Shown here in pieces: positions 25,207 through 34,105 of a stretch of 64,000 nt of DNA (the stretch's first letter is position 1; each line of letters starts with the position of its first letter). The position numbers were made by a program, and so were the translations under genes. The notes below the pieces were generated by a model. It had not been told where the DNA came from. It searched no databases and was given only the letters and a program-made list of their open reading frames with translations. The stretch is from the NCBI GenBank assembly GCA_937862815.1, contig CALMED010000017.1, positions 29,622 through 93,621 of the forward strand. The letters run 5' to 3'. Origin of the DNA: an uncultured Chitinophagaceae bacterium (GTDB lineage Bacteria > Bacteroidota > Bacteroidia > Chitinophagales > Chitinophagaceae).

Positions 25207-26397
25207 ATGCCTGCTCAAACGCGCCGAAAAATGATCCTGCTGCTCACCGTGTTCATTGACATGGTTTGCTTCAGCATGATTTTTCCCATCCTCCCCTACT
25301 TTGTAAAGGAGCTGGAGCTGTCGGACATGGTAGTGGGACTGGCAGCCGCCAGCTTCGCCCTCATGAATTTCCTGTGCTCCCCCCTCTGGGGCGGAATGAG
25401 CGACCGGAAAGGACGACGCCCGGTGATGCTGCTGAGCATCGGCATCACTTTCCTGGCCAACGTGCTGCTGGCCTTCACCAACGGGGTGGTATTGTTGTTC
25501 CTGGCCCGCATCCTGGCCGGCATCGGCAGCGCCAATATATCGGTGGCACAGGCCTACATGGCCGATATCTCCACACCCGACGAACGGACAAAAAACCTGG
25601 GCCTGGTGGGGGCCGTGTTCGGGCTGGGATTCATTGTGGGACCGGTGCTGGGCGGGGTCCTCAAAAGCTGGAGCGGCGAAGGCAATGTGTTCTGGGTGGG
25701 AGCCGGGGCCGCCCTGCTCAACCTGGTGAACCTGGGCTGGGCTTATTTCTCCCTGGGCGAAAGCAACCAGCACATTGATGCCGGCCGGCGGCGCTCGTAT
25801 AATCCCTTCGGTCAGATCTTCCGCTGGCTGCGGGTACCGGTAATCAACCAGCTCATGTGGATTTTTTTTCTGTACGTTACCGCTTTCAGCATGATGCAGA
25901 TCACCAGCGGCCTGCTGTGGAAAGAGAAATACGGTCTCACCGAAAAACAGACCAGCTATGTGTTTGCGCTGATCGGCATCGTGTCGGCGCTCAGCCAGGG
26001 ATTGCTGATCCGCCTGCTCACCGCCCGCTTCACCGAAAAGCAACTGATCATCAGCGGGGCCCTGCTCATGGGCATCTCCCTGGCCCTGATACCGGTTCCG
26101 CCGGCCGACGCCTTCATCCCCTACGAACTCATACTCGTCTCCTGCCTGTCGGTAGGCAACGCCTGCATCACCCCGCCGCTCACCAGCTGGCTGTCGCAGA
26201 AAGCCCCGCTGAAAGAAGTAGGCCAGGTGATGGGGGCCAACCAGAGCTTCGCCTCCCTCGCACGGGTCATCGGGCCGGCAGCCGGCGGCTTTCTCTACCC
26301 CATCTGGCAAAACCTGCCCTTCTTTACCTCCGGGCTCCTTATGATTGCGCCGCTGTTCCTCGTATGGAAACTCCGCAGCAGTCACGACGACCTGTAG
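25207..26397 (+). CDS. Major facilitator superfamily exporter (TetA/DHA1-like)
   Basis: 396-residue inner-membrane protein with about 12 hydrophobic helices. The loop 2-3 signature GGMSDRKGRRPVM and the motif-C-like GLGFIVGPVLGG in helix 5 mark it as a drug:H+ antiporter of the DHA1 group, related to TetA. Substrate cannot be predicted from sequence. Start ATG 25207 is 81 nt past cphA on the same strand; co-transcription is possible but a functional link to cyanophycin is not implied. Confidence 0.85.
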   Translation: MPAQTRRKMILLLTVFIDMVCFSMIFPILPYFVKELELSDMVVGLAAASFALMNFLCSPLWGGMSDRKGRRPVMLLSIGITFLANVLLAFTNGVVLLFLARILAGIGSANISVAQAYMADISTPDERTKNLGLVGAVFGLGFIVGPVLGGVLKSWSGEGNVFWVGAGAALLNLVNLGWAYFSLGESNQHIDAGRRRSYNPFGQIFRWLRVPVINQLMWIFFLYVTAFSMMQITSGLLWKEKYGLTEKQTSYVFALIGIVSALSQGLLIRLLTARFTEKQLIISGALLMGISLALIPVPPADAFIPYELILVSCLSVGNACITPPLTSWLSQKAPLKEVGQVMGANQSFASLARVIGPAAGGFLYPIWQNLPFFTSGLLMIAPLFLVWKLRSSHDDL

Positions 26398-26423
26398 TAG
26401 TCGTCCCCGTCATAAAAAATCCA

Positions 26424-26455
26424 TTTGGCATGAATGAACGGATCACCTATTTTTG
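26424..26455 (+). promoter_or_regulatory. Promoter of tRNA-Gln
   Basis: TTTG (26424-26427), 20-nt spacer, TATTTTTG (26448-26455). Transcription would start around 26461, about 15 nt before the mature tRNA. Confidence 0.8.
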
Positions 26456-26476
26456 CACTCCCATTTCAGGGGGTAT

Positions 26477-26547
26477 TGCCCGATAGTATAATGGTAGTAC
26501 GACAGATTTTGGTTCTGTTTGTCTTGGTTCGAATCCAGGTCGGGCAA
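26477..26547 (+). tRNA. tRNA-Gln (anticodon TTG)
   Basis: 71-nt cloverleaf: acceptor TGCCCGA/TCGGGCA, D arm with AATGGTAG, anticodon loop TTTTGGT giving TTG, T arm with GGTTCGAATCC, discriminator A. No encoded CCA. Stand-alone gene with its own promoter and terminator. Confidence 0.96.
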
Positions 26548-26548
26548 C

Positions 26549-26577
26549 AAAAAAGGCGGTTTTTCTCCGCCTTTTTT
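26549..26577. terminator. Bidirectional terminator between tRNA-Gln and rfbD
   Basis: AAAAAAGGCGG (26549-26559) pairs with CCGCCTTTTTT (26567-26577) around a 7-nt loop. T runs on both strands let it end tRNA-Gln on the plus strand and the rfbBCD cassette on the minus strand. Confidence 0.88.
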
Positions 26578-26585
26578 GTTGCTTT

Positions 26586-27464
26586 TTACTGCTGCTGCGG
26601 TAGCACTTCCAGCCGGTGAAGACAGCGCAGCAGGCTGTCGTTCCAGTCCGGTATCCGGAGGCCATACACTTCTTCAATGCGGGAGCAATCGAGCAGGGAA
26701 AACCGCGGCCGCCGGGCCGGCGTTGGGTAGTCCGACGTGGGGATGGGATTCACCACACAGGCCGACCCGATGGCATTGCGTATGGCCACGGCAAAATCGT
26801 ACCAGCTGATCCGGCCTTTGTTGCTGTAATGATAGATCCCGGGCTCCCATGTGCCGGAAGCAATGATGTGAAGTACAGCCCCGGCCAGGTCCGCTGCATA
26901 GGTGGGAGCCCCCACCTGGTCGTTCACTACATTTATAGCGGGCCGTTCGTGCATGAGGCGCAGCATGGTCTTGACAAAATTATTTCCGAATTCGGAATAG
27001 ACCCAGGCTGTTCGAATGATAAGGCTGTCGGGTGCTTCCGCCCGGCAGCGTTGCTCACCCAGCAATTTGGAGCGCCCGTAAACGCTTACGGGACCGGTGG
27101 CATCGTCGGTGCGGTACGGCTGTTCCTGCTCCCCGTCAAACACGTAATCGGTGGACAGGTGAATCAGTTGGGTGTGGTAGGTACGGCAGACAGCGGCCAG
27201 GTTGCCCACGGCTTCTCCATTCACGAGGAAGGCCATGTCGGCTTCGCTTTCCGCCTTATCCACGGCGGTGTAGGCGGCACAATTGATGCAGTACTGCGGA
27301 CGCAGACCAATAAAATAATTTTCCACCAGGCCAAAGTGATGCAGCTTCAGGTCTTCCCGTGAAGCAAACACAAACCGGAATTGCGGGAAATTCCCATGCA
27401 GGGCTTTCAGTTCCTTGCCCACCTGCCCGTTAGCGCCGGTTACCAGTACAATGGGTTGACTCAT
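26586..27464 (-). CDS. rfbD: dTDP-4-dehydrorhamnose reductase
   Basis: Last step of dTDP-L-rhamnose synthesis: NAD(P)H reduction of the 4-keto sugar. 292 residues; extended SDR with VTGANGQVG nucleotide-binding loop, CAAYTAVD, STDYVFDG and the catalytic YGRSK. Length typical. Last gene of the sugar-nucleotide cassette, 6 nt after rfbC and just before the shared terminator. Confidence 0.94.
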   Translation of the reverse strand: MSQPIVLVTGANGQVGKELKALHGNFPQFRFVFASREDLKLHHFGLVENYFIGLRPQYCINCAAYTAVDKAESEADMAFLVNGEAVGNLAAVCRTYHTQLIHLSTDYVFDGEQEQPYRTDDATGPVSVYGRSKLLGEQRCRAEAPDSLIIRTAWVYSEFGNNFVKTMLRLMHERPAINVVNDQVGAPTYAADLAGAVLHIIASGTWEPGIYHYSNKGRISWYDFAVAIRNAIGSACVVNPIPTSDYPTPARRPRFSLLDCSRIEEVYGLRIPDWNDSLLRCLHRLEVLPQQQ

Positions 27465-27470
27465 AAGCGA

Positions 27471-28028
27471 TCATTCATAATAGCAATCTTCCGGCAACGA
27501 ATCCAGGTTGGGATGCACATGGTCTTTGGCGGAAACAATTTCTTTACCGGCAGGTATCTTCCAGTCTATGGCCAGCTGCGGATCGTTGTAGAGGAGACCG
27601 CCTTCGCTCTCCCGGTTGTACAAAGCATCGCATTTGTACAGCACTTCGGCCGTTTCACTGAGCACAGAAAAGCCATGGGCAAATCCCTTCGGAACCAACA
27701 GGGCATTTTTCCTTTCGGCTGTCAGCTCAATAGCATATACCTGCCGGAAGGTGGGCGAGGAACGGCGCAGGTCCACTACTACGTCCAGGATGGAACCGCT
27801 GAGGCAGCGCACCAGTTTGGTCTGGGCGGCTGCCCCCTTTTGAAAATGCAAACCGCGGATTACACCGTAAACAGAACTCGACTGGTTGTCCTGCACCCAG
27901 GGGTAATCGCAGCCGGCTGCAGCAAACTGCTGCCGGTTGTAGGCTTCAAAAAAATAACCCCGTTCGTCGCCAAACACCTGTGGTTCAAACACTACAAGTC
28001 CGGGGAAAGAAGTCGGTATGAAAGGCAT
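27471..28028 (-). CDS. rfbC: dTDP-4-dehydrorhamnose 3,5-epimerase
   Basis: Epimerises C3 and C5 of dTDP-4-keto-6-deoxyglucose. 185 residues from the ATG at 28028 (MPFIPTSFPGLVVFEP); an upstream frame extension of 12 residues (from 28064) does not resemble the family. Cupin fold with FGDERGYFFEAYN, the catalytic His in IRGLHFQ, and LVPKGFAHGF. Between rfbB and rfbD. Confidence 0.94.
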   Translation of the reverse strand: MPFIPTSFPGLVVFEPQVFGDERGYFFEAYNRQQFAAAGCDYPWVQDNQSSSVYGVIRGLHFQKGAAAQTKLVRCLSGSILDVVVDLRRSSPTFRQVYAIELTAERKNALLVPKGFAHGFSVLSETAEVLYKCDALYNRESEGGLLYNDPQLAIDWKIPAGKEIVSAKDHVHPNLDSLPEDCYYE

Positions 28029-28106
28029 ATTGCGCTGTGGTTGCTGGTTGGAAATACGAAACACCGGAGCCGCCGCAGGTTGCAGGAAGCGGGCTTCCGC
28101 TTTTCG

Positions 28107-29171
28107 CTATCGTTTACTGTACTGTTCGTCGTAATAATGCTGGTAATCGCCGCTGGTTACATGCCGCACCCATTCGTCATTGGTGAGGTACCAATCCACT
28201 GTTTTCTCCAGGCCCTCTTCAAACTGCAGCGATGGCGACCAGCCCAGTTCGCGGTTCAGCTTGGTGGCGTCAATGGCGTAGCGCAGATCATGGCCCGGCC
28301 GGTCGGTTACATAAGTGATGAGCTGGGCGCTGGCACCTGCGGGACGGTTCAGTTTTTTGTCCATGATGCGGCAGAGCAGGTGCACCAGGTCAATGTTTTT
28401 CCATTCATTGAATCCTCCCACATTATAACTTTCTCCCAACTTTCCCTTGTGAAAAATCACATCAATGGCACGGGCATGATCTTCCACGTACAACCAGTCG
28501 CGTACATTCTCTCCCTTGCCATACACAGGCAGCGGCTTGTTGTTGCGGATGTTATTAATCATGAGGGGGATCAGCTTTTCCGGAAAATGATGCGAACCGT
28601 AGTTGTTGCTGCAGTTGCTCAGCACCACGGGCATGCCGTAGGTATCGTGGTAGGCCCGTACAAAATGATCCGATGCGGCTTTGGAAGCCGAGTACGGACT
28701 GTGGGGATCGTAGGGAGTTGTTTCTGTAAAGAACCCGGTGTCGCCGAGGCTGCCGTACACTTCATCGGTGGAAACGTGGTAAAACAGTTTACCGGCAAAT
28801 GATCCCTGCCAATGGGTGCGGCAGGCGTTGAGCAGGATGGCGGTACCCAGTACGTTCGTACGCACAAAAGCGAGCGGGTCTTTGATGCTGCGGTCAACAT
28901 GACTTTCGGCTGCGAGGTGGATCACCGCGTCAAATGCATACTTGCGGAAGAGGGCATCCACAGCAGCCTCACCGGTGATATCAAGTCGCTCAAAAAGGTA
29001 GTTGTCCGCATCCTGGATGTCCTTGAGGTTTTCGAGGTTGCCGGCATAGGTGAGCGCATCGCCGTTCACGATGCGGTAAGCAGGGTATTTCGTTACAAAC
29101 AGCCGCACCACGTGGCTGCCGATGAAACCGGCGCCGCCGGTGATCAGGATGGTTTTTTCAGGTGTGTGCAT
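28107..29171 (-). CDS. rfbB: dTDP-glucose 4,6-dehydratase
   Basis: NAD-dependent dehydratase giving dTDP-4-keto-6-deoxy-D-glucose. 354 residues; TGGAGFIGSHV, HLAAESHVDRSI, the catalytic STDEVYG and YSASKAASDH. Length typical. Its ATG overlaps the TGA of the upstream UDP-sugar dehydrogenase by one base (TGATG), a sign of translational coupling. The enzyme that makes its substrate, RfbA, is not in the cassette. Confidence 0.95.
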   Translation of the reverse strand: MHTPEKTILITGGAGFIGSHVVRLFVTKYPAYRIVNGDALTYAGNLENLKDIQDADNYLFERLDITGEAAVDALFRKYAFDAVIHLAAESHVDRSIKDPLAFVRTNVLGTAILLNACRTHWQGSFAGKLFYHVSTDEVYGSLGDTGFFTETTPYDPHSPYSASKAASDHFVRAYHDTYGMPVVLSNCSNNYGSHHFPEKLIPLMINNIRNNKPLPVYGKGENVRDWLYVEDHARAIDVIFHKGKLGESYNVGGFNEWKNIDLVHLLCRIMDKKLNRPAGASAQLITYVTDRPGHDLRYAIDATKLNRELGWSPSLQFEEGLEKTVDWYLTNDEWVRHVTSGDYQHYYDEQYSKR

Positions 29172-30460
29172 CAGAGACTCCAGTATTTTCGGTTCGTGAT
29201 TTGATTCCGGTAGAGGCCTTTCAGATCGGCCACCAGGCCGTGTTCATATGTGATGGAGGCGAAGTAATCCGACCCAAGCGCCTTGTAATCCGCATGCGGC
29301 ACCGCCAGTACCACGGCATTGTATTTGTCGCTGAGCTGAGCACAAAGCCCAAAGCCGTATTCATGCCGCAGTTCTTCGTCGGATGCATGCGGATCCACCA
29401 CATCCACCTGCAGCGAAAAGGCCTTCAGCTCCTGTACCAGGGCCGCCACTTTGGAGTTGCGTATATCGCTTACATTCTCCTTAAAGGTGGTACCCATCAC
29501 CAGCACCCGTGCATCGGCCACATTGGCGGTATGACCTATCAGGTGCTGTACCACTTTTTTGGCCACATAGGCCGGCATGCCATCGTTGATCACCCGCCCC
29601 GCCAGGATCACCCGGGCGTCATAGCCCAGCTTACCGGCTTTGTAGGTAAGATAATACGGATCCACTCCAATGCAATGCCCGCCCACCAGGCCGGGCTGGA
29701 AACGGAGAAAGTTCCATTTGGTGCCGGCGGCCTCCAGCACTTCAAAGGTGTTGATGTCCATCCGGTCGAAAATGATGGACAGTTCATTCATCAACGCGAT
29801 GTTCAGATCCCGTTGCGTGTTTTCAATGATCTTGGCCGCCTCCGCCACTTTGATGGACGAAGCGCGGTGAACGCCGGCAGTTACCACTATTTCGTAGGTA
29901 CGGGCAATTACGTCGGTAGCTTCTTCATCGCTGCCGCTCACCACTTTGATGATTTTGGCAAGGGTATGCTCCTTATCACCGGGGTTGATCCGTTCGGGCG
30001 AATAGCCCAGCTTGAAATCTGCTCCCAGCTTCAGCCCGCTGAGCGATTCAATGATGGGCAGACAATCCTCTTCAGTACAGCCGGGGTAAACGGTGGATTC
30101 ATACACCACGTAGTCGCCTTTGCTGAGTACTTTACCGATGGTCTCAGAAGCCCGGGTTACAGGCACCAGGTCGGGTTGGTTGTGTTCGTCTACCGGGGTG
30201 GGTACCGCCACAATATAAAAGGAAGCTTCCCGCAATACGTCGAGGGAATCGGTGAACACGATGTCGCATCCTGCAAAAGCTCCGGCCTCCAGTTCGTTGC
30301 TGGGGTCAATGCCCTGCCGCATGAGTGCTATGCGCTGGCTGTTGATGTCGAACCCAATCACCGGCACGTGACGGGCAAACTCCAATGCAATGGGAAGGCC
30401 CACATAGCCCAGGCCTATAACGGCCAGCTTCTTTTCCTTTCGTAATAACTGTTCTACCAT
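29171..30460 (-). CDS. Nucleotide-sugar dehydrogenase, UDP-HexNAc 6-dehydrogenase type (WbpA/TviB/WecC-like)
   Basis: Two-step NAD oxidation of the C6 alcohol of a UDP-N-acetylhexosamine to the uronic acid. 429 residues; AVIGLGYVGLPIA Rossmann loop, AVPTPVDEHNQPDL, YESTVYPGCTEE, catalytic Cys in GGHCIGVDPYYLT and the C-terminal MGTTFKENVSDIRNS. The sequence style matches TviB/WbpA/WbpO (UDP-GlcNAc or UDP-GalNAc) rather than Ugd, which is also present two genes upstream. Exact sugar not certain. With the DegT aminotransferase it could make a diamino- or aminouronic sugar. Confidence 0.85.
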   Translation of the reverse strand: MVEQLLRKEKKLAVIGLGYVGLPIALEFARHVPVIGFDINSQRIALMRQGIDPSNELEAGAFAGCDIVFTDSLDVLREASFYIVAVPTPVDEHNQPDLVPVTRASETIGKVLSKGDYVVYESTVYPGCTEEDCLPIIESLSGLKLGADFKLGYSPERINPGDKEHTLAKIIKVVSGSDEEATDVIARTYEIVVTAGVHRASSIKVAEAAKIIENTQRDLNIALMNELSIIFDRMDINTFEVLEAAGTKWNFLRFQPGLVGGHCIGVDPYYLTYKAGKLGYDARVILAGRVINDGMPAYVAKKVVQHLIGHTANVADARVLVMGTTFKENVSDIRNSKVAALVQELKAFSLQVDVVDPHASDEELRHEYGFGLCAQLSDKYNAVVLAVPHADYKALGSDYFASITYEHGLVADLKGLYRNQITNRKYWSL

Positions 30461-30490
30461 GTTGCTGTTGTTACCGGGTATCCCGGCGGG

Positions 30491-31474
30491 TTACTTCAGG
30501 CTTACAAATTCCTTCGGCTGCTTCACCCACTCTTCGGGCGGAAGGTTCTTGAAATAATCGTAGGTGATTTTCAAGCCTTCGCTGCGGGCCACGTTCGGTT
30601 CCCAACCCAGTATATCCCGGGCCTTGGTGATGTCGGGCTTGCGTTGTTTGGGATCATCCACCGGCAAAGGTTTGTACACGATCTTTTGCTCTGTGCCGGT
30701 GAGTTTGATCACCTCTTCCGCAAATTCCTTGAGGGTGATTTCTGCGGGGTTGCCGATGTTCACCGGCAGGTCGTAATCACTCATCAGCAGTCGGTAAATA
30801 CCTTCCACAAGATCGTCTACATAACAGAAGCTGCGGGTCTGGCTGCCATCGCCAAACACGGTGAGGTCTTCACCCCGCAGGGCCTGCCCGATGAAAGCCG
30901 GCAGGGCACGGCCGTCGTTGAGCCGCATCCGCGGTCCGTAGGTGTTGAAGATCCGGATGATGCGGGTCTCCACACCGTGAAACCGGTTGTAGGCCATGGT
31001 GATACTTTCCATGAAGCGCTTGGCCTCGTCGTACACGCCGCGGGGCCCCACCGGGTTTACGTTGCCCCAGTACTCTTCCGTTTGCGGATGCACCAGCGGA
31101 TCGCCATACACTTCCGAGGTGGATGCCACGAGGATGCGGGCGCCCTTAGCTTTCGCCAAGCCAAGGCAGTTATGTGTTCCGTGCGCTCCCACTTTCAGGG
31201 TTTGAATGGGAATCTTGAGGTAGTCAATGGGACTGGCCGGCGAGGCAAAATGAAGGATGTAATCGAGCCGGCCCGGCACGTGAATGAACTTGGTAACATC
31301 GTGGTGATAGAACTCAAACTGTTCGAGCCTGAACAGGTGTTCGATGTTCTTCAGGTCACCCGTGATGAGGTTGTCCATGCCAATCACATGGTATCCCTCT
31401 TTAATAAAGCGGTCGCAGAGGTGCGAACCCAGGAACCCGGCCGCGCCGGTGATGAGAATACGTTTACGGTCCAT
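30491..31474 (-). CDS. uxs: UDP-glucuronate decarboxylase (UDP-xylose synthase)
   Basis: Converts UDP-glucuronate to UDP-xylose through a 4-keto intermediate. 327 residues; [33 protein letters not shown], catalytic YDEAKRF and [10 protein letters not shown], all characteristic of UXS. It follows ugd by 10 nt, so product of Ugd is the substrate here. UDP-xylose often feeds surface polysaccharide. Confidence 0.93.
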   Translation of the reverse strand: MDRKRILITGAAGFLGSHLCDRFIKEGYHVIGMDNLITGDLKNIEHLFRLEQFEFYHHDVTKFIHVPGRLDYILHFASPASPIDYLKIPIQTLKVGAHGTHNCLGLAKAKGARILVASTSEVYGDPLVHPQTEEYWGNVNPVGPRGVYDEAKRFMESITMAYNRFHGVETRIIRIFNTYGPRMRLNDGRALPAFIGQALRGEDLTVFGDGSQTRSFCYVDDLVEGIYRLLMSDYDLPVNIGNPAEITLKEFAEEVIKLTGTEQKIVYKPLPVDDPKQRKPDITKARDILGWEPNVARSEGLKITYDYFKNLPPEEWVKQPKEFVSLK

Positions 31475-31484
31475 CGGTGTTTGA

Positions 31485-32798
31485 TTATTGGGTGACAGGT
31501 ATGCGGCCGACGCTTTCGTAATGGTACCCCAGCGCTTTCATCTGGGTGGCATCAAATACGTTTCGTCCGTCAAAAATTACTTTTTGCTTAAGTACGGTGG
31601 AGATTTTTTCAAATTCGGGGGTGCGGAACTCGCTCCACTCGGTAGCGATGATGAGGGCATCGGCGCCGGTGAGTGCTTCGTACTGGCTGGCGGCATAGTC
31701 AATGCGGTCGCCCACCAATTGCTTCACGTTGGGCATGGCTTCGGGATCGAAGGCACAAACCGTTGCCCCGGCAGCTGTGAGCGCATCAATCATGTAGAGG
31801 GCCGGCGCTTCCCGGATATCGTCGGTATTGGGCTTGAAGGCCAGTCCCCACAGGGCAAAACGACGTCCCTGCAGGTCGCCGTTGAAAAAGGCTTTGATCT
31901 TGGGCAGCAGAAACAGTTTCTGGTCTTCGTTCACCTTCATCACCGCGTTGAGGATTTCGAATTCATACTGTACTTCAGTGGATGACTTCACCAGGGCCTG
32001 CACATCTTTGGGGAAGCAACTGCCGCCGTACCCGATGCCGGGGAAGAGGAAGCGTTTGCCGATGCGGTCGTCGCTGCCGATGCCTTTGCGCACCATGTCC
32101 ACATCTGCACCCAGGCGTTCGCAGAGGCGGGCAATTTCATTCATGAAAGAAATTTTCACGGCCAGGAAGGAATTGGCTGCATACTTGGTGAGCTCCGCGC
32201 TTTTCTCATCCATGAAGATGATGGGATTGCCGCTGCGTACGAAGGGGGCATAGAGTTCGTTCATCACCTTGCGGGCCTGTTCGTCGGAGGTGCCCACCAC
32301 CACGCGGTCGGGCTTCATGAAGTCGTCCACGGCCACCCCCTCCCGCAGGAACTCGGGGTTGCTCACTACGGCAAAATCCCCGCTGTAGTTACGGGCGATG
32401 GCGTCCCGCACTTTGTCGGCCGTACCAACGGGTACGGTACTTTTATCTACAATCACTTTGAAACCGGTCAGCAGTTTGCCCAGGTCATCGGCCACGCCGA
32501 GGATGTATTTGAGGTCGGCGCTGCCATCTTCTCCCGGCGGCGTGGGCAGGGCCAGGAATACAATTTGTGCATCCTGAATCCCCTCGGCCAGGCTGGTGGT
32601 GAAATGCAGGCGCCCCTCTTTAAGGTTGCGCAGAAAGATCTTTTCGAGGCCGGGTTCGTAGATGGTGATCTGGCCATTGGAGAGTTTTTCCACTTTGGTG
32701 CGGTCAATGTCCACGCAGGTGACCTGGTTGCCGGTTTCCGCGAAACAGGTACCGGTAACCAATCCAACATAGCCGGTGCCAACAACTGCAATTTTCAT
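31485..32798 (-). CDS. ugd: UDP-glucose 6-dehydrogenase
   Basis: Oxidises UDP-glucose to UDP-glucuronate. 437 residues; [16 protein letters not shown]ossmann loop, [23 protein letters not shown], catalytic Cys in [10 protein letters not shown] and FDGRNVFD near the end. Length typical. Between the DegT aminotransferase (43 nt upstream) and uxs. Confidence 0.95.
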   Translation of the reverse strand: MKIAVVGTGYVGLVTGTCFAETGNQVTCVDIDRTKVEKLSNGQITIYEPGLEKIFLRNLKEGRLHFTTSLAEGIQDAQIVFLALPTPPGEDGSADLKYILGVADDLGKLLTGFKVIVDKSTVPVGTADKVRDAIARNYSGDFAVVSNPEFLREGVAVDDFMKPDRVVVGTSDEQARKVMNELYAPFVRSGNPIIFMDEKSAELTKYAANSFLAVKISFMNEIARLCERLGADVDMVRKGIGSDDRIGKRFLFPGIGYGGSCFPKDVQALVKSSTEVQYEFEILNAVMKVNEDQKLFLLPKIKAFFNGDLQGRRFALWGLAFKPNTDDIREAPALYMIDALTAAGATVCAFDPEAMPNVKQLVGDRIDYAASQYEALTGADALIIATEWSEFRTPEFEKISTVLKQKVIFDGRNVFDATQMKALGYHYESVGRIPVTQ

Positions 32799-32841
32799 CG
32801 TAACTGTGCCTGCCCGTAAGGGGGCGGCGTCCTTTTAATCG

Positions 32842-33990
32842 TTAGTTCTGGTTTAAGTAGTTTAAAACATGTCCGGTGATGTAGTTCTGCTGCTCCGCGT
32901 CCAGTTCGGTATGGATGGGCAATGACACCACACGGTCAGTGAGCCAATCGGTTACCGGCAGATCAAAGGCGGCGCCTCCGAAGGCATCGAACATTTTCTG
33001 GCGGTGGGCCGGCACGGGATAATAGATCATGGAGGGCACCTGGTGCCGGGCCAGGTACTCGGTGAGACCGTTCCGCACGCGGGCCACATCGGGATAGCCA
33101 TCGAGGATCAGCGTGTACTGGTGAAACACATGGTGGCTCCACGCAGCCCGGTAAGGCGTCTGGATGTGCGGGTGGCCGGCAAACGCGGCATCGTACACAT
33201 CGGCTGCCTTGCGCCGGTTGATGATGTATTGATCCAGGTGCCGCAGTTTGATGCGCAGGATGGCTGCCTGCACGGTGTCGAGCCGGGAATTGCATCCCAC
33301 CAGGTCGTGGTAATACCGTACTTTCTGGCCGTGATTGGCTACCATACGAAGGCGCTCCGCCAAGGTGTCGTCGTTGGTAAACATCGCTCCGCCGTCGCCG
33401 TAGCAACCCAGGTTCTTCGAGGGAAAGAAAGAGGTGCACCCCACCGTACCGATGGTACCGGTTTTACGGGCGCTGCCGTCGGCGCAGAAATAGTCGCCCC
33501 CAATGGCCTGGGCGTTGTCTTCAACAACAAACAGATTGTGTTCGGCCGCTATGTCCATGATTTCCTGCATGGGCGCTGCATGACCGTAGAGGTGTACCGG
33601 TACTATGGCTTTGGTGCGGGGCGTGATGGCTTTGCGAAGGGCGTCGGGGTCCATGCAGAAGGTGCGGGGATCCACTTCCACAAACACCGGTTTGAGGCGC
33701 AGTAAAGCCACCACTTCGGTGGTGGCGATGTAGGTAAAGGAAGGTGTGATCACCTCGTCGCCGGGTTGCAGGTCGAGGGCCATCATGGCAATCTGGAGGG
33801 CGTCGGTGCCGTTGGCGCAGGGGATGGTGTGCTTTACCCCCAGGTAGTCACTCATCTCCCGTGCAAAATCCTGCACGGGTTTCCCGTTGATGAACGCCGA
33901 GCTTTCCAGCACCTCCACTACGGCGGCATCCACCTCCTGTTTGATGTGCTGGTACTGCTGTTTCAGGTCCACCATTTGAATCGGCCTCAT
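32842..33990 (-). CDS. DegT/DnrJ/EryC1 sugar aminotransferase (WbpE-like)
   Basis: PLP aminotransferase that aminates a keto-sugar nucleotide. 382 residues; ANGTDALQIAM, SFTYIATTEV, HLYGHAAPM, and the PLP lysine in SFFPSKNLGCYGDGG (about residue 195). The closest style I recognise is WbpE, which aminates UDP-3-keto-GlcNAcA, but FdtB-like enzymes are similar. No 3-dehydrogenase partner (WbpB) is seen in the cassette, so the substrate stays open. First gene of the cassette, with a TACTTTCG -7 box 22 nt upstream. Confidence 0.85.
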   Translation of the reverse strand: MRPIQMVDLKQQYQHIKQEVDAAVVEVLESSAFINGKPVQDFAREMSDYLGVKHTIPCANGTDALQIAMMALDLQPGDEVITPSFTYIATTEVVALLRLKPVFVEVDPRTFCMDPDALRKAITPRTKAIVPVHLYGHAAPMQEIMDIAAEHNLFVVEDNAQAIGGDYFCADGSARKTGTIGTVGCTSFFPSKNLGCYGDGGAMFTNDDTLAERLRMVANHGQKVRYYHDLVGCNSRLDTVQAAILRIKLRHLDQYIINRRKAADVYDAAFAGHPHIQTPYRAAWSHHVFHQYTLILDGYPDVARVRNGLTEYLARHQVPSMIYYPVPAHRQKMFDAFGGAAFDLPVTDWLTDRVVSLPIHTELDAEQQNYITGHVLNYLNQN

Positions 33991-34011
33991 GTGCTGTGTG
34001 TTAAACGGCTG

Positions 34012-34019
34012 CGAAAGTA
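34012..34019 (-). promoter_or_regulatory. Candidate -7 box of the sugar-nucleotide cassette
   Basis: Minus-strand TACTTTCG, one mismatch from TAnnTTTG, 21 nt before the aminotransferase ATG. The same variant occurs before cmk. -33 element unclear. Confidence 0.45.
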
Positions 34020-34092
34020 CGTGAAAAATACGGTATCCCCTTAGACAGGCGGCCGGTCAACGGTCAAGTTTTCGTTACCCATTTCATTGGCT

Positions 34093-34100
34093 TAGTTTTG
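34093..34100 (+). promoter_or_regulatory. Candidate -7 box of waaA (near-leaderless)
   Basis: TAGTTTTG matches TAnnTTTG; TTTC sits 19 nt upstream (34070-34073). Only 5 nt separate the box from the waaA ATG, so the mRNA would start at or next to the start codon. Confidence 0.6.
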
Positions 34101-34105
34101 CCGGA

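Noticed and set aside
25207..26397. MFS gene as an acquired tetracycline-resistance determinant
   Set aside because: It resembles the TetA group in general fold only; no mobile context or regulator tetR is present, so resistance should not be claimed.
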